Shown one piece after another: positions 10,330 to 21,978 of a stretch of 64,000 nucleotides of DNA. The notes beneath the pieces are model-generated. The model was not told the DNA's origin. It worked only from the letters and a program-made list of their open reading frames with translations, and made no database searches. The position numbers and the translations under genes are program-made. The first letter of the stretch is position 1, and each line of letters starts with the position of its first letter. The DNA is from Oidiodendron maius Zn (Eukaryota > Ascomycota > Leotiomycetes > Myxotrichaceae), in the NCBI GenBank assembly GCA_000827325.1, contig KN832877.1:310001-374000 (forward strand), read 5' to 3'.

Positions 10330-13300
10330 TCACTGATGAGCAAGCTCTTGTAGTTTCCGTTTCTCATCTTCCGTCAACGCCGCATAAAGATCGTTGAAGC
10401 CTGCAGTATTCTCGCTTGCGGCTTTGATGAAGAACTCAGTCAAATAGGCCTGCGTCTCGTCATCGCGCTGCCTGACGAAGTTGGCGGAGCCGTCGGCGAA
10501 GACCATGAGCTCCTCTTTTGTCATGCCCAGACCGAGATCAAGGGTGTTGGGGACGTCTTCCCAGCCGTCATCATCTTCGTCGTCAGCGAATTCGGCTGCG
10601 GCTGCGGCCTGGGAGGCTGCGTTCTGGACCCCAGAGGCAGAGAGGAGTTCTTCAATGAGTACTTTGATGATTTTTAACGGGGCAGGAATAATGGTGTACT
10701 GGTCAGGATCTGGCCTTGTTAGAATCAGGCGCTGGAAATTAATTGCCAGCTTACTTTGCTTGGTTTGCGATCTCGTCCTGATCCGATCACTTGCCTGAAT
10801 GATCAAATCGCCCTTTACCATTGTCTGAACAATCCTCGGATCGTTCAACGCATATATTTTTGACAGGGCAATGACACTATTATTATCAGTAAGTGGCGTG
10901 AGGAATGGAGCCGAAACCTACTTCTGTCGAATCTCATCGTAACCCGCAAAGTTAATAGAATTCTCGAGCCATTTGCTAAGAACAACCAACAGACCATTCT
11001 GGCCATTGACTTCGATACGACTCAGGAATTCTACCACATCCTGGGCGCCAACAAGCGCGAGACGGGCAAATACTAGAATTAGTGATTGGATGAACGGTGC
11101 GGCTTCAGCAGAGGCTAGACGAGAGGCAACTGCCTTTAATAGTTGATCCAAAAAGGGCCCAAGACGCTCCTGACCAGCCTTTTCAACGAGCTCAGCAGCG
11201 AGACCGCCAACTTCTGATGCCGCATTATCCTCCATGGTCGGACCTAGCAACCTGTCAATAATGATCAGGCATACCTCAAGGCCAGATCTGTTAGATTCGT
11301 CATTCCAGGCAAAGAGTTGCTGATGATCATGTCTCAGCATGAACTTGACTGCTTCAACGCCAGGTCGAAGAATTCCGCCTTCAGTTGTACTCATCAACAG
11401 GCGAGCCAATTTTGGCATCGTAGCTTGGATATATCCAGGAGGAAGTGGTTCAGAACCATTTTCGGTGAGGCTTGTAAGAAGTTCAGTGGCAAGCTGAATT
11501 ACCATTAGAATGTAGATTTAGGCATACTCTTATAAACTTACTTTAATTAAGGGATCATCTTGAGTCACATTACCAACATCGAGGGCACCAGTTAATGAGG
11601 GCAGAACCTTCTCGCACAGAGGGGTGTATGTTTCTGGACCGGCCAGGGCTTCGACAATATCCTCGAAGGCTTCGCTAACCAACATAGTCAGCTGGAAGTT
11701 TGATGCACCATGCTTCGCGAGTACGAAAAGAAGGTCTAGGGCTCCACGATCTCCGGAAATGGCGATCCTGGGTTCAAGGCCAATGGCAGCTCTCAAAGTC
11801 TCAACTAAAGTGACTAAGAGGTCATCGGCATCTTCGAGGTCCGTCAGGTCTTTAGAGTTGAGGAACTCGGATATAGACCCGATAATTCCAATTTGCTTTT
11901 CTGTGGGCACAGTATTGGCCTTGACAAAGCCTTGGATGGCTTTAATACACGATACGTTGACGACCTCTGACTTGTCACCGTTGACGCCTTTTATTGTTCG
12001 ATCAAGCAGCGCTTGTGGAATATCTGGCATGCTCTGGACGAGGACACCAGTGACTAGGTAGCCCCTTGCCCGGAGCAATTGCTCATCTGTTCGATTGATA
12101 GCATAGTCGATGAGACCCAAATATGAGGCAGCAACTTCTGGGGAGACCGGCTTGTCTACATCGAGGAAGTCGGTTAGAAGTTGGGTTACAAGGTAGAGAG
12201 ATGCCTCCTGCTCTCTCCATGGAGTGCCTTCTGTGGCAAAGAGGGTCTGCGAGTAAGAGAGAAGGCCTTCCAGAGCGCCCTGGTGAAGCCATTCGCCTAG
12301 TTTTATAAGCAAATCCCCGCTGGCAGTTCGTGCAGTATAATTTGCGGTGACTGATGTCTCCTCGGCCAAGAAAAGGTTGACGTCGATATCCCACAGAGCT
12401 TCTTCTTCGGTAGGAATCTGGGCATATCCCACAGCCAACTTCATAACGTCCATAACCCAAGGAGTCGCGTGGATGCCGCCATTCACTTGCAGCTGTGCTT
12501 CCAACTCCTTCTGCACCGGTGGCGCTCTTAGACACGATTGCAAAAAGTCAAGCTCTTCGAGGACTAAAAAGTCCAAGGTATAAGGGAGGCCATCCGCATC
12601 CTCTAGACGGGCCTGGTCGTCGCTATCAATATATGCCTCTTTGTATGGTGCTTGAATTGTGGACAAATCTCCCCATGTGATGCTGAACAACGTCGGGCTC
12701 TGTGGGAGGAGCAATTGTGGGAAGACGGATCTGATCTTCATCAAGGTCTTAACAACCTGTACCTTCACCGCGACGAGGCCTTGATATTGTTCTGGTTGGT
12801 CTCCTCTACCACTCTCATATCCCTCATCCCCTCCCTTAGGCTGTGCTGGGAGAGACTTCTTCATGACATCCAAGAAGAATGGCAACCATGCCTTCAAGGT
12901 TTCTTCCGCGAAACCCTTAACTTCTTGCCCATGTTCGTCCTTCACTATTCCCATTATCTCAAAGCAGCTTCTGAAGACCGAGATAGCTAGAGCTCGCAGG
13001 AAACCCTTCCGATTATCATTAACTGCCACACCATAGACTGCCGTGACAATATCACGTGCGACAGAGAAGAACTGGTCATCGCTAAGGGAATCGTCCACGA
13101 GATCTAGCAGCACTTTGAGTGCACCGTGTAATTGAGCATCGGGGCCATTCGGAATCACTTGTAGGAGTGTAGGGAGGAGAGCTGGCCACTGATCTGGGAA
13201 GTCGACATTGGCGATCTTGCTCACGACGTAACTGTGCATGGCGCATTAGCATAATCGATACCAGTACAGCTTGTTCAAGAACAAACCTTGCAGCGCTCTT

Positions 13301-13630
13301 TATCTTCCGATCTGCATCATTGCTAATAGCAAGTTCTAACAGCTGCATGCGTAGCTGTTCCTTTGTGGAGTCTGCGATAGTGGTGCTCTGACTGTCGACA
13401 TTCTCTCCCCCCCAATTCTTCTCAACGAAGCTCTTGAGCAGCAACAACGCGCTCTGTCGGATCTCCGTGCTTATCGACGTATGAGTGGCAATCGTTGTGA
13501 GGCTGCCAGGGAATGCTGGGTTGGTCTCTGCCTGTCGCAAATGCAGCTCTGCTTGTTTGCGGGGTCCTTCGGCGGGGAGATGCGTGTCTGCCAGTAACTG
13601 CAGTAGCTGATCCTCCATGGCGCCCGCCAT
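10330..13630 (-). CDS. kap114: Importin-beta family, Kap114/importin-9
   Basis: Nuclear import receptor of the Kap114/IPO9 branch, known to carry histones H2A-H2B and TBP. Five exons on the minus strand (13630-13287, 13231-11542, 11493-10922, 10876-10755, 10709-10330) give 1035 residues, close to IPO9. The importin-beta N-terminal Ran-binding region occupies about residues 25-105 (AELHLRQAETNPAFPGSL), followed by HEAT repeats throughout (VDFPDQWPALLPTLL is typical). Near the C-terminus is an acidic stretch, ADDEDDDGWEDVP, matching the acidic loop by which this branch holds histones. The last intron (10710-10754) is only 45 nt, a multiple of three and free of in-frame stops, so unspliced RNA would also be translatable. 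The start at 13630 is conserved in character; 344 bp separate it from divergent REV7. Confidence 0.9.
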
Positions 13631-13974
13631 CCTGAGAGGTGCACAGGCAACGGATAGGCTCTGGTAAGTTATCCTGTCGTCCAGGGACGTTGGGAGGAGG
13701 ATCGCGTGAGAAGGAGCGGAGAGGGCGAAATAGATCGAGGAATTATTCGAGTCGTGGTCGGTGTGGCTACGCGACGAGAGACAATTAGTGCCGGCTCGGC
13801 TCGGCTCCTGTTATAGACCTCGATTGAAGTTAAAATTTACAGATTTATTCAATATACATTTATTAATCCATATGATAGCCGTAGGAATGCTCTCAGCTTA
13901 CGTGGTACATCTCTCTATGTTACGGTCTTGCCATATCCTCCACCCTTGACGCGTCTACAATCCCCGCAAACACC
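13631..13974. promoter_or_regulatory. Bidirectional promoter, kap114/rev7
   Basis: A 344-bp interval between two divergent start codons must hold both core promoters. Bases 13820-13890 are AT-rich (AAATTTACAG..TTTATTAATCC). I see no strong TATA box placed for either gene. Confidence 0.6.
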
Positions 13975-14757
13975 ATGGCACCTCCACGAGAACCGCTCCA
14001 GCTGAACAACTACCAGTCGCTCTTGACGGCCTTCTCAGACTTCCTCATTGTGGCGATCCATACCATCCTTTATGAGCGGGGCCTCTACCCTCCAGAGACC
14101 TTCCTCTTGACCCGCGCGTACAACTTTCCTGTGCGTCAAAACCGGCATCCTCTGGTCTGCAAATGGATTCAAGACGCCGTTTCCGCGGTACACGACCAGA
14201 TGTTCAAAGGCACTATCCGACGTATTGTGCTCGTAATATACTCAGACCGGCAGGAGGTACTGGAGCGATTTCTGTTTGACGTGGAAAGATTTCCAGTCGT
14301 TCCAGAGAAGGATGCATATACCGAGTTCGGGGTTGAGTCTGGTGCAGAAGGCGAAGTCAAGGTCAGCAGGGTGGACGTGGAGGAGCAGCTTCGGGCTACA
14401 ATCAGGACACTTGCCTATTGCGGAGCAAAGCTTGGAGTGCTACCAGAAGATTGCACTTATACTCTCGCCGTAGAGTTGAAAGACAATATGGACCCACCTA
14501 TTGGCGTAAGTTGCTCAGCGATTTGAGTTTGGAGCCATGCTGATATTTTGAAGCACCCTCAACCATGGGTGCCTTCAATACCATCATTACAAACGGGAGA
14601 GAAGGGAAGCAGTGAAAGGATCGGAAGTGACGTGGGGGGTGTTAAGAGCGTTCCAGTAAGGTCTGTAGAAGCAGGCCAATTTATCTTGGAGTCATGGATT
14701 GAGGAGGGCAAGGCGAAGCATGATTTTCGTAAGCAAGCATCATCAGCAGATTCATAA
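13975..14757 (+). CDS. rev7: REV7/MAD2L2 HORMA-domain protein
   Basis: Accessory subunit of DNA polymerase zeta, which works in translesion synthesis; in other eukaryotes it also acts in repair-pathway choice. Two exons (13975-14505, 14554-14757) give 244 residues. The HORMA fold covers about residues 15-200: LLTAFSDFLIVAIHTILYERGLYP is split here only for description (residues 16-39), then the conserved HPLVCKWI and the EEQLRATI helix. The C-terminal safety-belt part lies in exon 2 and ends in ILESWIEEGKAKHDF. The intron is 48 nt. Its divergence from kap114 is probably incidental. It is distinguished from MAD2 by the YPPETF..RKYN-like segment (YPPETFLLTRAYNFPV) and the short C-terminus. Confidence 0.92.
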
Positions 14758-15235
14758 GTCTGAAAATGCCGAGGATGTCGGAAGTAGGACGTAGGCCGTG
14801 GAAGGCAATGGGCTAAGTTTACCACTTGTCGGCTCTTCTCACGGATGAAGTCACAGCTGATTTTGCGTTCCTTGCATAGAGCTAGGCTACAGTGTGTGTC
14901 TAGGAAGTATACATGAAAGGTATCGCAATTCTTAGTGAACAACAGTCAAATTGATGGGAGGCTGCTTTCCATATGAGAAAAAAATAAGAGCGAATGGCCC
15001 TGTGCTCTTATTTCGTCCTTCTCCAACGCCAACGCCATTAACGCTATTTCCGTCATCCCTACCCTTGGCCCCCATCTGCAAATAGATTCTCCGTAGCTTA
15101 GGTGTCAGCAACTACTTCATTTTCTGGCTATCAGAAGGCAGTGTGTGACTGGCGTATTCGTAATCCTTCGCTTATAGCTGTTTCGGTTCCCTTATATGCT
15201 AAGTTTCCGTACATCGGACTCGACATAGATTGTTT
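14758..15235. other. Intergenic, convergent 3' ends
   Basis: 478 bp between the stops of rev7 and the RBR ligase gene. No supported gene or repeat. Confidence 0.6.
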
Positions 15236-18199
15236 CTAGTCATGACGCCTCAGGACATGTGGTGACATTGGCTCCCCGGCTTGTGAAGCTAGTTGCCCAG
15301 TCTCTTGGATTACTGGTCGTGGAGAATTCATATTGAGGATTGGCTGCATTTCATGTTGTTGCCTTCCCTGATGAGCCGATGCAATATCGCTGGACATGAT
15401 GATCCTTTGTTGTTCTTGACGCATTCCAACATTTAGTTCGCCTATTGCATCCCATGCTGTGAGGGCTTCCTTCCTGGTTTGGGGGGATTCAGATCTTTTA
15501 TTGCCAAAGTAGAATCGATTGTCCTCCACGCGCCGCCCTATAGCGTGGTGTTCCGGAATTTTAGCACTGCTTTCAGCCTTGTAGACTAGCATTCTAGGGT
15601 CTATATAGAGTTCTGCAATGGATTGGGGAGCAGCTTTAAGGTTCGGCTCTGCGACTGAGCCGCCGTCTCGACGAAGGGTACGTGATTGATATATTTGCGA
15701 ACCAGGCTGCTCTTCGGCCCCAAAAAGGGTAGGGAGAAGCGCAGGTGGGAGAGGTACCATTGCTAGAGCCGGGGAAAGCACCTTTGATGGTGCAATGGGC
15801 GGCTCAATTTGCGGATATTTCCGTGTAATGTTCTGTGCAAGGTCTCGGCCAGTATTGGCCAGGCGGAAAACAGTTGGAGCATCTTTAGGATAGAGTCAGT
15901 AGCCGTGAAGATCAAGTGTTAAATGGACGAATTACGAATGATAAAAAAAAACAAAATACTTTTTCACTTCAGCAGGAAGATATGGCATTGGACTCACTTT
16001 CATCAAATGTGTGCTTTGCTCGAGGCGGTTTGGGAGGCTGTATGCCGACCAGCTGCCGAGCTGGAGGCACTTGATGAGGACGGGCTGCACCAGGAGCGAC
16101 CTGCGGCACCGGCACGACAGCTGCAGGCCTTCCCACTCGATGAATTTCATAACCTGGATAAGCTTGATAAGAAATTAGCACTACAATCAGTAAATTTGCG
16201 CCAAAGCCCATTTGTAGTGCAGAGAAACTATAGGCACCCGAAAATTGTGCAAGGTCTGCTATGATCTTTCGCCCCTTTGACAGATATGTAGTAGGACACA
16301 AGGCAACACGCCATACTAACCCGGGAACCCGGCTACAAAGGGCCTTATCTCATTTGTACGTCGTCGCTTCTCGTCCTGCAAGACATCTTCTGAAACATTG
16401 ATGGCTAAATCTTCTTCAGTATACTCAGGATGCTCTGCGCGGATTCTTGCAAGGGTCTCCATTTCGGCTTTCTTGACCTCGTTCTCATGACGTTGTGATG
16501 TCTTTTCAAACAAGGGACAATTCCCAGCTTTGCCACCCCGTGTTTCGTCATTGAAGTGAGCATACGTGCAAGACTTGGAGCAAACGTAGCACTGGACATT
16601 GCAACACCCAGTCCTGGTGCAAGTCATCTTGTTGCATCCTTCTTCTTTCACGAATGGAGTTCCACATTTATTGCATTTCCGGATTAGAGCTTCACTCATG
16701 GCTTCCTCGATCTGGCGACGGACAGAAAGTCCAGCCTCTCGTGCGTGCTCCTCACAACTCTTTGGGATGTGAGATTCAAGCTTGCACAAACGACAACTGA
16801 CCTTTTCACACTCAGGGGCTTCGCACCTAAACTCTCTATCAATCTCTACGGGAGGATACTCAGCAGCATAAGGGCAGAATGGGCAACTCGCGAGGTTTTC
16901 GATGCCTGCTAAACGTAGATTTGCCTCCTGCTCATTACGCTCTAATGCAATGACCATCGTATCATCTAGAAAAATTGGTCTTGTACAATTAGCATTAAAT
17001 CTGGTGGATCAAAACATGTGGCATACCGTTGCGCCATTGAGAATGAGGCAGCGCAGCCATCCGTCGCCATACACACAAGTTGGTACTTGGACTGGCCGAT
17101 GACAGACTCTGCATTTCGTTTTGCACAGTCCTTGCAAAACCAATGCGATGCCTCCTCGTTATCACAATGAACCATTCGATTCATTGGATAATCACCGAAA
17201 CAGCACTGACACTCGGAAATTGTTCCGTCAGCGTGCGCTTTCATCAGATTTGCTACTTCCGCGAGCTCCAATTGACGTGCTTCTTCACGTTTAGCCTCAG
17301 CCTTCTTTCGAATTCGTCTCGCTGCCTGAAGCTCCAGAAGTAATTCAATATACTGTTGATCTTTATTGTCTGAAGTGCATTCAGTTACGCTCTTGATATA
17401 AGAATCGTCGTATTGTCCGTTCGATTTTCGCTTTGTTCTAATTTTATTATACGGAGGATTGTCAACGCTATAAGTTCGTTCAGCTTCTTCCAGGACACGA
17501 TATGTTCGGAATATGCGGTGTTCATTTTGCCGAAGGCAGACATCGATGAATATCATAGGCGTCTCTGGGAACTCCAAAGCTAATATGGTGCGTCTTCAGC
17601 GAGTCAGTAAGCGTTTTAATTTGCAACTATAGAGGGCCATGATGCAACCGCTACAACCTATCATCTATTTCAACTTAGATGGATAGAGAATGCGCCACTA
17701 GCTACCTGAGAGTAGGTGTATTGCCGGGGGAAGGAAGGAATAATATTCCGACTCACATATCGCGTCGAAGGTATTTCGCAATAGCGGCTGACCGATGAGG
17801 AGTATCATACTTCAGAGCGGCGTCCTCATCTTCATCAAGTTCTCTCTTTCGCTTCAAAATCCTCTTAGTATCTTTCGCCTTTGGATATAACTTTCCTCTA
17901 TCCATATTCTCAAGAACGTAGGCAACAACTCTATCGCCGTGTTGTGAAATCGTGTCATAGAGATCGGAGACGTGCTTAAGGCAAATATCAGGAAATACCA
18001 TCAAGACCGTGTTAAGACACGTCTCTTTTGCTTCTACCGAGTCTTGAATTCCATCAGTCTGCAGGTCCAAGAAGGAAAGCTCATTGTCGGCTCGTCTAGG
18101 TCCTATCTGGGCGCGGAATTCCTCTTCCATGAGACGTGCTAGTTCAGGGTCCTGAATATCTAAGGCGTCGAAATTATTGAAGTTCTGATTGAGATCCAT
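15236..18199 (-). CDS. RBR E3 ubiquitin ligase, RNF216/TRIAD3-like
   Basis: RING-between-RING ligase that passes ubiquitin through a catalytic Cys. Model: 18199-17757, 17593-17027, 16979-16321, 16153-15998, 15882-15236, giving 823 residues. RING1 starts at Cys276 (ECQCCFGDYP), the IBR follows (CPFC..CEAPECEKVSCRLC), and RING2 has Cys439, Cys442 and the expected catalytic Cys452 in EEGCNKM. The spacing and the basic helix just before RING1 match RNF216. The N-terminal 250 residues contain a KRELDEDEDAALKYD segment. The C-terminal 250 are Pro/Ala-rich, low complexity and unrecognised. The first intron is long (163 nt) and uses an AAG acceptor, the only site that keeps the frame; this junction is the least certain. 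S. cerevisiae lacks this type. Confidence 0.85.
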
Positions 18200-19653
18200 C
18201 TCGTCGTAATGTATGAAGAGATTCTCTTCAACTAAGAGAATGGCCGGCTTAACCGTGAAGATAAATTGTCAAGAATGCGAACTATATGTTCGGCGGCGCG
18301 AATCGCACACAGCTCCAGCGAAGATGGAGACGAAGACCGCTGAGTTGAGAGTGGCGGATGACCGGGAAGAAGCTTTTGAAGTAGAGGACCTCTGCCCTTT
18401 TGTGGTTCTGTATGTGTCGCCTTCTTACATTCACTGGTGTTAGATGAAAGAGGAGATGAGGGGATGGAGGAAGAGGAGATCTCAAAGTATTTCCTCGGAC
18501 GAGCTAGCGCTGTGATAGGGTAGGCGACAGGCAGCATTCACAAGATCGGGTCCGAATCCAGAATGTGGATCTATCTGAGGGTGGGGAATCTTGTACATTG
18601 CGCCTGACGCGGAGAATGGTGGGGTTTCTTTTGCATCAAGGGCCTCGGAGCGGCGCCAGTAGGCTCTGATGAGCGGAACTCATGCTTTCCGTGTCATTGC
18701 TCAGTTTGGAATCTGGAAGTTGCATTTGGAAGTAGATTTGGAAACAGAACAGAGTTAAAAACGCTATGAGAGCCAGGCCTGCAGGCAGAGATGCACCTAG
18801 CCGTCTCATGTCCTACCGGAAACAGACACAGAAGAAAAAACGAACGAGGGGATTCCAACAGCAAACAATGGCATGAACGAGACGAAAATCAATGATACGG
18901 AGAGATGCGAAAGTGAGTGGTATTACCGCAGTCGCCCATCTCTATCTTGATGTCACCAACTCATCTTCTACTCGATCGTGTCCAGCGTCTAGCTGACTTG
19001 GGGATGGAGAGGACGTTGTAAGGCGTCACAGGAAACTGTAGGCTGCAGCTCGGCTATCTAATCTTCACGTGATTAGAAACACAGGTACAGTGACGTTATG
19101 ACACGTGCCATTAATCATCGAAGATAAGACACCACCCGCTTTGGTGGTTATCATCGGCTTTTTCACTTCCGCGACCTTCTTGACCTAGGATCTCACCTAC
19201 GCCTCTAACGGCAGGAGGTTTTACTGTTACTTAAGAGAAACGCATCACCTGGTATATACATGAGGAGCAAGAAGCCCAAGTATACCTCTCCTTACCTCTA
19301 GCTGTCTATTCATTTGATCAAACTCTTCGAAGCTTGTTCTTAGCTTTCTTTCATTCTCCAATTCCGAGTAGCAGAATTCCGCGCCCCACTTAAAAAGAGG
19401 ACACAAGGACGAAGCCCAGGACACAGGGACAAAGCCCAGGACTCAGTCGTTGCTATATGCATATATATCCAGGAAGTCAACTACAAAAGTAGATACGGCA
19501 ATCTTACGCCCTTCGAGTCAGCTACCCAGACATAGTGCACTGGCATCGTGGTCATCCACTAGATTAGTCACATATACAAGTGAAATAACTTAAGGCTTCT
19601 CCACCTATTTAAAGTCAAATCAGTAACCAGATCCCAGAAAAGCATATGTCAAA
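18200..19653. promoter_or_regulatory. Divergent upstream region, RBR ligase/LYC1-like
   Basis: 1.45 kb between two divergent starts with no supported gene. TCACGTGA lies at 19065-19072, an ACACGTGCC site near 19099, and a TATA-like GGTATATACATGAGG near 19252. A 20-bp tandem repeat lies at 19398-19437. The size suggests a long leader for one of the genes. Confidence 0.5.
19398..19443 (+). repeat. 20-bp tandem repeat, 2.3 copies
   Basis: Unit AGGACACARGGACRAAGCCC at 19398-19417 and 19418-19437 (two differences), followed by a partial third copy AGGACT. It is probably in the 5' leader of the acetyltransferase gene. Confidence 0.85.
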
Positions 19654-20817
19654 ATGGGATCCAACTCGCCAACCCACGATCCACTCCCTTCGTCGACTTC
19701 ATCCTTGGTCCATTTAACTCACCCAACTCCTGATGAGCGGAAAGTGACTTGGACGCTCAACTCCCGGAACTGGGGAGTGGCCCTCAGTCTTGACGATTAT
19801 ATCCAACGAGAAGAGCACCTAATGGAAACTCCTCTCTCTCGTAACTCCGGAGTCACCCATTGGATTCTGACGCCCAACGCTTCTGCTCCTGACTCGCGGC
19901 CTATTTTGGCAACATGCGAGACTTTGCGCAAGCGCGCCTTGGTGCGAAGTGCAGACGGGGAAGTAAAAGATATTATCACGCATGGAATTGGCAGTGTATT
20001 TGCCGATCCCAAATATAGGGGGAGAGGCTATGCAGGCCGCATGTTGCGTGATGTCGGCGAAAAGCTGAAGACATGGCAGACCAACGAAGGAACCGAGTGT
20101 CTATTCTCGATCCTGTATTCGGACATTGGCAAGACATACTATGCTGGGCATGGATGGGTACCATTCCCATCTACGCATGTGGAATTTCCTCCCAATCCGC
20201 AAACATCCTCGCAACAAACGGCCGGCCTTGCCAAACCCCTCACTGATGCGGAATTGCCCCCACTGTGCGATCTCGATGAGCAGTATATCCGCCAAGAGCT
20301 TTCCAACATTAAGGATGATCGAGTCCGTGTCGCTCTTATCCCGGATTATGACACCATGGTGTGGCACCACATGCGTGAGAACTTCATGACGAAGAAGCTG
20401 TTCGGTCGCTCACCAACCGTTAAGGGTGCCATTGCTGGCGAGTCGGGATCTCGAGTCTGGGCTGTCTGGACTAGGATGTATACAGGACCCCCGGATAAGT
20501 CTGATTCGGAGAACATACTACATATACTCCGCCTGGTTATTGAAAATGACTCTGCCCAAGAGACCGCTGCTAATGCAGAAAAGTTGAAGTCCATTCTAGA
20601 GGTAGCACAACGAGAGGCAAAGGAGTGGCGCTCGGGACACATAGAGCTATGGAATCCAACGCCTTATGTTAGGAGCTTGGTGCAGTCTTTGGAAGTGGAA
20701 CATTCAGAGGTCGAGAGAGAGAAGGATAGCATTGCCAGTTTGCGGTGGTATGGACATGGAAGTGGCGGGGTGGAAAATATCGAGTGGGTAGGAAACGAGA
20801 AGCACGGCTGGTGTTAA
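19654..20817 (+). CDS. lyc1: GNAT acetyltransferase, LYC1 (lysine) type
   Basis: Single-exon gene of 387 residues, the usual length of the LYC1 family, whose Yarrowia member N6-acetylates lysine in a lysine-degradation route. The GNAT acetyl-CoA loop is at about residues 108-128 (IGSVFADPKYRGRGYAGRML, with the RGRGYA pyrophosphate-binding turn). A YSDIGKTYYAGHGW segment follows, typical of the family. The N-terminal 15 residues are Ser/Pro-rich and disordered. The C-terminal half carries the family domain with a Trp-rich HIELWNPTP segment. The ATG lies in AAAATGG, a good fungal context. Substrate specificity is inferred from family membership only. Confidence 0.85.
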   Translation: MGSNSPTHDPLPSSTSSLVHLTHPTPDERKVTWTLNSRNWGVALSLDDYIQREEHLMETPLSRNSGVTHWILTPNASAPDSRPILATCETLRKRALVRSADGEVKDIITHGIGSVFADPKYRGRGYAGRMLRDVGEKLKTWQTNEGTECLFSILYSDIGKTYYAGHGWVPFPSTHVEFPPNPQTSSQQTAGLAKPLTDAELPPLCDLDEQYIRQELSNIKDDRVRVALIPDYDTMVWHHMRENFMTKKLFGRSPTVKGAIAGESGSRVWAVWTRMYTGPPDKSDSENILHILRLVIENDSAQETAANAEKLKSILEVAQREAKEWRSGHIELWNPTPYVRSLVQSLEVEHSEVEREKDSIASLRWYGHGSGGVENIEWVGNEKHGWC

Positions 20818-21198
20818 ATTGGATCTTACCTTAAAGGAAGATAGATGGTTGGGTAGATAGGGACTGTAAAGTCGACATAAAATGGTATCTCTCGTTAACT
20901 GTCATTACACCAAATCCTGGCGAGCCACAGCAAAGCGGCAATAAGCCACTATCAATACCCTACAGTACACGTAGTTCACGGAGGGTGCACTGCCAGCCGT
21001 TCTTAGACCGCAAATTCTTTCCAGCATACATCCATCATGCGCATGTGCATCCTGAGTATGGCGCGTGGATAATCCCGCATGTGAGATTTATTCTTCACGC
21101 TACCAATTTGGGCTTAGGAGCGCCTTCTGTTAGACATATATCTCTGATTGAGAAAGTGGGACTTATTGGAATGAGCAATGAAGCCACGCGCACCTCCC
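20818..21198. other. Intergenic, convergent 3' ends
   Basis: About 380 bp between the LYC1-like stop and the DCC1 stop. Nothing supported apart from one TACAGTA at 20961-20967. Confidence 0.6.
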
Positions 21199-21688
21199 TC
21201 ACTTTGTTCCTGCTCTTCCCTTAGCAAATTTCTCATGCCACTTATTGATCTTTGGCGGGGCTCTCTCTGCGGTCTCCAGGTCTTGAAGAATCAGTTCAAT
21301 AGTATCCTCAATCTTGGCTATTGTGCACACGGAAGATTCAGGAATAAACGTAGCCGGGTCGTCCGTTTCCGTTGGACCAGTAGACGAAGGCTTCAGCAGC
21401 ATGATTGGATTGGACGTATTCTTTTGGCGCATCTGGTAGCTTTTCGTCCCCGTGTTTAGTAGAGCATTACCAGGCGCTCCCGAGGAGGAAGGAGAGGAGG
21501 TTACGGTGAGCCTAGGGAGGATATATTAGAGAGATACTTCAAGGTGTGAAAGTGAAGGCAGGCACTAACGTTGGTTTATCGTCGGATTCAAGTAGCGCAA
21601 GGAGCTCTGAAGGGAGTTCAACTAACTTGAAATTTTGTTGGTTCAGATTTGTTGTGAAAGGGATATCGACGGAGTATTGTGACGGCAT
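21199..21688 (-). CDS. dcc1: DCC1-like sister chromatid cohesion factor, short form
   Basis: Subunit of the Ctf18-Dcc1-Ctf8 clamp loader that loads PCNA at forks and supports cohesion. Exons 21688-21570 and 21511-21199 give 143 residues; the intron is 58 nt. The recognised part is the N-terminal family signature: FKLVELPSELLALLES, then SYQMRQKNTSNPIMLLKPS (the family's 'Y.lR.v.tSNs.ll' block), then a helix IAKIEDTIELILQDLE. The protein then stops, whereas yeast and human proteins are 380-400 residues with three C-terminal winged-helix domains that bind DNA and Pol epsilon. No continuation was found downstream, where the convergent lyc1 gene is only 381 bp away. It could be a lineage-wide short form. 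The 290-bp gap to the divergent regulator gene must hold its promoter. Confidence 0.7.
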
Positions 21689-21978
21689 AACTACGCCTTG
21701 AACTTCTTATATGGAGAGTCTGGAGAGACACAACACCAGACACAAACCGAGCGCGGGAGACGCGATGGTGCATCAGGTGCCAATTTTGGCTAGAGAGTGC
21801 AATGCTTAGTAAGATTGACATCTGTGCCGGAATATTACGCCAATACGCCAAGTCGGGATTTGACACCTACTTCTTTGAAGAACGCTGTCAAAAGTTTCAA
21901 GTTCGAGGTGTATATTTTGTGCCTTGAAGCATTTTTCTTTGCTACAACTGAGGCTGAAAGTATATTCGTCAAGGTGGA
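21689..21978. promoter_or_regulatory. Divergent promoter, dcc1/Zn2Cys6 regulator
   Basis: 290 bp between divergent start codons. The half nearer the regulator is AT-rich. No specific site is recognised. Confidence 0.45.

Noticed and set aside
10481-10798. 105-codon + strand frame across the importin 3' exons
   Set aside because: Antisense shadow of the acidic, Ala-rich coding sequence of kap114.
17594-17756. Possible extra small exon inside the first intron of the RBR gene
   Set aside because: Every alternative acceptor tried in this interval leads to an in-frame stop or the wrong phase; one long intron is the simplest reading.
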